7,122 bases of DNA from Lachnoclostridium sp. UBA3775 (GTDB lineage: Bacteria; Bacillota; Clostridia; Lachnospirales; Lachnospiraceae), in contig DFFN01000154.1 in the NCBI GenBank assembly GCA_002369525.1, positions 1 through 7,122 of the forward strand, in the 5' to 3' direction. The translations under genes were made by a program, and so were the position numbers. The notes beneath the pieces are model-generated. The model was not told where the DNA came from, made no database searches, and saw only the letters and a program-made list of their open reading frames with translations. How positions within the stretch are numbered: the stretch's first letter is position 1; every line of letters begins with the position of its first letter. Positions 6,307 through 7,122 of this stretch are shown here, one piece after another.

Positions 6307-6912
6307 ATGAAAAACATTGTACTTTGCGGCATAGGAGGCCAGGGCACTGTCCTTGCCTCCAAGCTTATTGCGGCGGCCGCCATGAAAAAAAATATACCTG
6401 TCATGAGTGCGGAGACCATCGGAATGGCACAGCGTGGCGGAAGTGTTTTCTCGCACCTGCGCCTTGGTGAGACCGTGGATGGAAAGAAAAAGGCTCCCGC
6501 ATCGCCCATGATAGCAAAGGGCACAGCCGACATTATCATCGGCTTTGAACCCGGTGAGACCGTAAGAATGCTGCCCTATCTTAAGGAAGGCGGGCAGGTG
6601 ATCACCTCGGCTCATGCAATAATGCCTGTTACCGCCGCACTTACGGGAGGTTCCTACGACGGCGGCGGGATGCTTGATTATCTTTCAAAAAAGGCCGGCA
6701 GACTGATGGTTGTCGATACCGATAAGGCATGTGAGGCACTTGGCAGCTCCAAGGTAATGAATGTGCTTTTGCTCGGCTATGCGGCAAGAAGCGGAGCACT
6801 CGGGCTTGATACGGAGGATATTAAAGAGGCTTTAAAGGAAAGACTTAAGGAAAGCCTGTGGGAACTGAACTTCAGGGCACTTGAATACGGAGCTTTGACA
6901 GATAATGAATAA
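6307..6912 (+). CDS. iorB: Indolepyruvate ferredoxin oxidoreductase, beta subunit
   Basis: A 201-residue protein of the usual length for IorB, the gamma-domain-type partner of IorA in aryl-pyruvate:ferredoxin oxidoreductase. The N-terminus has the glycine-rich nucleotide/CoA-domain motif GIGGQGTVLASKL (8-20), followed by the family motif AETIGMAQRGGSVFSHLRLG (35-54) and a conserved-looking ADIIIGFEPGETVR (74-87). The C-terminal part is helical (DIKEALKERLKESLWELN, 171-188). No Fe-S cysteines are seen, as expected, because the clusters sit on IorA. ATG 6307 is preferred because GGAG (6297-6300) is 6 bases upstream; TTG 6304 would add one residue with only 3-base spacing. The gene is separated from iorA by 1.7 kb and three genes, but remains on the same strand with no visible terminator, so co-transcription is likely. 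The last 8 bases overlap the next gene's start. Confidence 0.95.
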   Translation: MKNIVLCGIGGQGTVLASKLIAAAAMKKNIPVMSAETIGMAQRGGSVFSHLRLGETVDGKKKAPASPMIAKGTADIIIGFEPGETVRMLPYLKEGGQVITSAHAIMPVTAALTGGSYDGGGMLDYLSKKAGRLMVVDTDKACEALGSSKVMNVLLLGYAARSGALGLDTEDIKEALKERLKESLWELNFRALEYGALTDNE

Positions 6913-7122
6913 GAATAACAATATCATCCTTTTAAAAAGCTTTTTATACTGGGCTGTGATGGCAGGCTTTACAGGACTTGCGGTTTTCATACAGCTGATA
7001 GGCATTAAAGAAGTCGGAAGCGGCGGGTCGGGCTTTTTGCCCGTATCCATTTATACCGTAAACCCGGTATTCTTTACAATAGGAGTCCTGGTTTTTCTGG
7101 CAGCAGCCTTTTTTATGTGGTT
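6905..7122 (+). CDS. Membrane protein, N-terminal part only
   Basis: An open frame begins at ATG 6905 inside the end of iorB (ATGAATAA, 8-base overlap) and stays open to the window end, giving 72 complete codons. The N-terminus is polar (MNKNNN), followed by a membrane helix at about 12-33 (FLYWAVMAGFTGLAVFIQLI), a glycine/serine-rich loop (GSGGSG, 38-43) and a second helix at about 53-72 (NPVFFTIGVLVFLAAAFFMW). A weak ribosome binding site, GGAG (6889-6892), is 12 bases upstream, so translation may depend on coupling to iorB. The overlap and hydrophobic pattern support a real gene. The family cannot be assigned from this fragment; a multi-pass membrane protein or transporter would fit. Confidence 0.7.
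   Translation, partial: MNKNNNIILLKSFLYWAVMAGFTGLAVFIQLIGIKEVGSGGSGFLPVSIYTVNPVFFTIGVLVFLAAAFFMW

Noticed and set aside
6112..6615. 167-codon minus-strand open frame over the 140-aa gene and iorB
   Set aside because: It is antisense to conserved iorB motifs and a strongly codon-biased gene; no independent evidence.
6934..6945. AAAAAGCTTTTT palindrome near the start of the last gene
   Set aside because: It is a 12-base A/T-rich symmetry inside coding sequence (Leu-Lys-Ser-Phe-Leu); expected by chance, and it cannot act as a terminator for iorB without loss of the overlapping gene.

Overview
The window looks like a piece of a Bacillota genome, most likely a Clostridia/Lachnospiraceae-type gut or rumen anaerobe. 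This rests on a divergent PurF C-terminus ending in a Cys-x2-Cys tail, a DUF3737 beta-helix protein beside a MalY/PatB-type aminotransferase, an oxygen-sensitive 2-oxoacid:ferredoxin oxidoreductase (IorA/IorB), strong AGGAGG-type ribosome binding sites, GTG and TTG starts, and very tight gene packing. The genus cannot be fixed from sequence alone.

Everything supported lies on the + strand, with gaps from zero to about 90 bases, apart from one 183-base stretch that holds a broken small gene. Layout: (1) 1-389, the 3' end of purF, cut by the window edge. (2) 480-1358, a DUF3737 right-handed beta-helix protein, then 1383-2561, a PLP-dependent MalY/PatB-family C-S lyase/aminotransferase; these two form a short unit. 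(3) 2577-2719, a small gene with an excellent ribosome binding site whose reading frame breaks five codons in, at a run of five A; a one-base slip would give a 47-residue protein. (4) 2745-4616, iorA. (5) 4645-6285, three genes I do not recognise: a 74-residue soluble protein, a 320-residue protein with a two-helix membrane hairpin, and a 140-residue protein with one N-terminal membrane helix. (6) 6307-6912, iorB. (7) From 6905, a membrane protein that overlaps the end of iorB and runs off the window.

IorA and IorB are the two subunits of indolepyruvate:ferredoxin oxidoreductase, which oxidatively decarboxylates aryl pyruvates from aromatic amino acid transamination to aryl-acetyl-CoA and reduces ferredoxin. 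Their genes usually sit next to each other. Here three unknown genes with strong ribosome binding sites separate them and probably share their transcript. By the positive-inside rule, both membrane proteins appear to place their soluble parts in the cytoplasm. This split iorA-[three genes]-iorB arrangement is the most interesting feature of the window, but a functional link is inference only.

I saw no tRNA, rRNA, CRISPR array, insertion sequence, clear promoter or intrinsic terminator.
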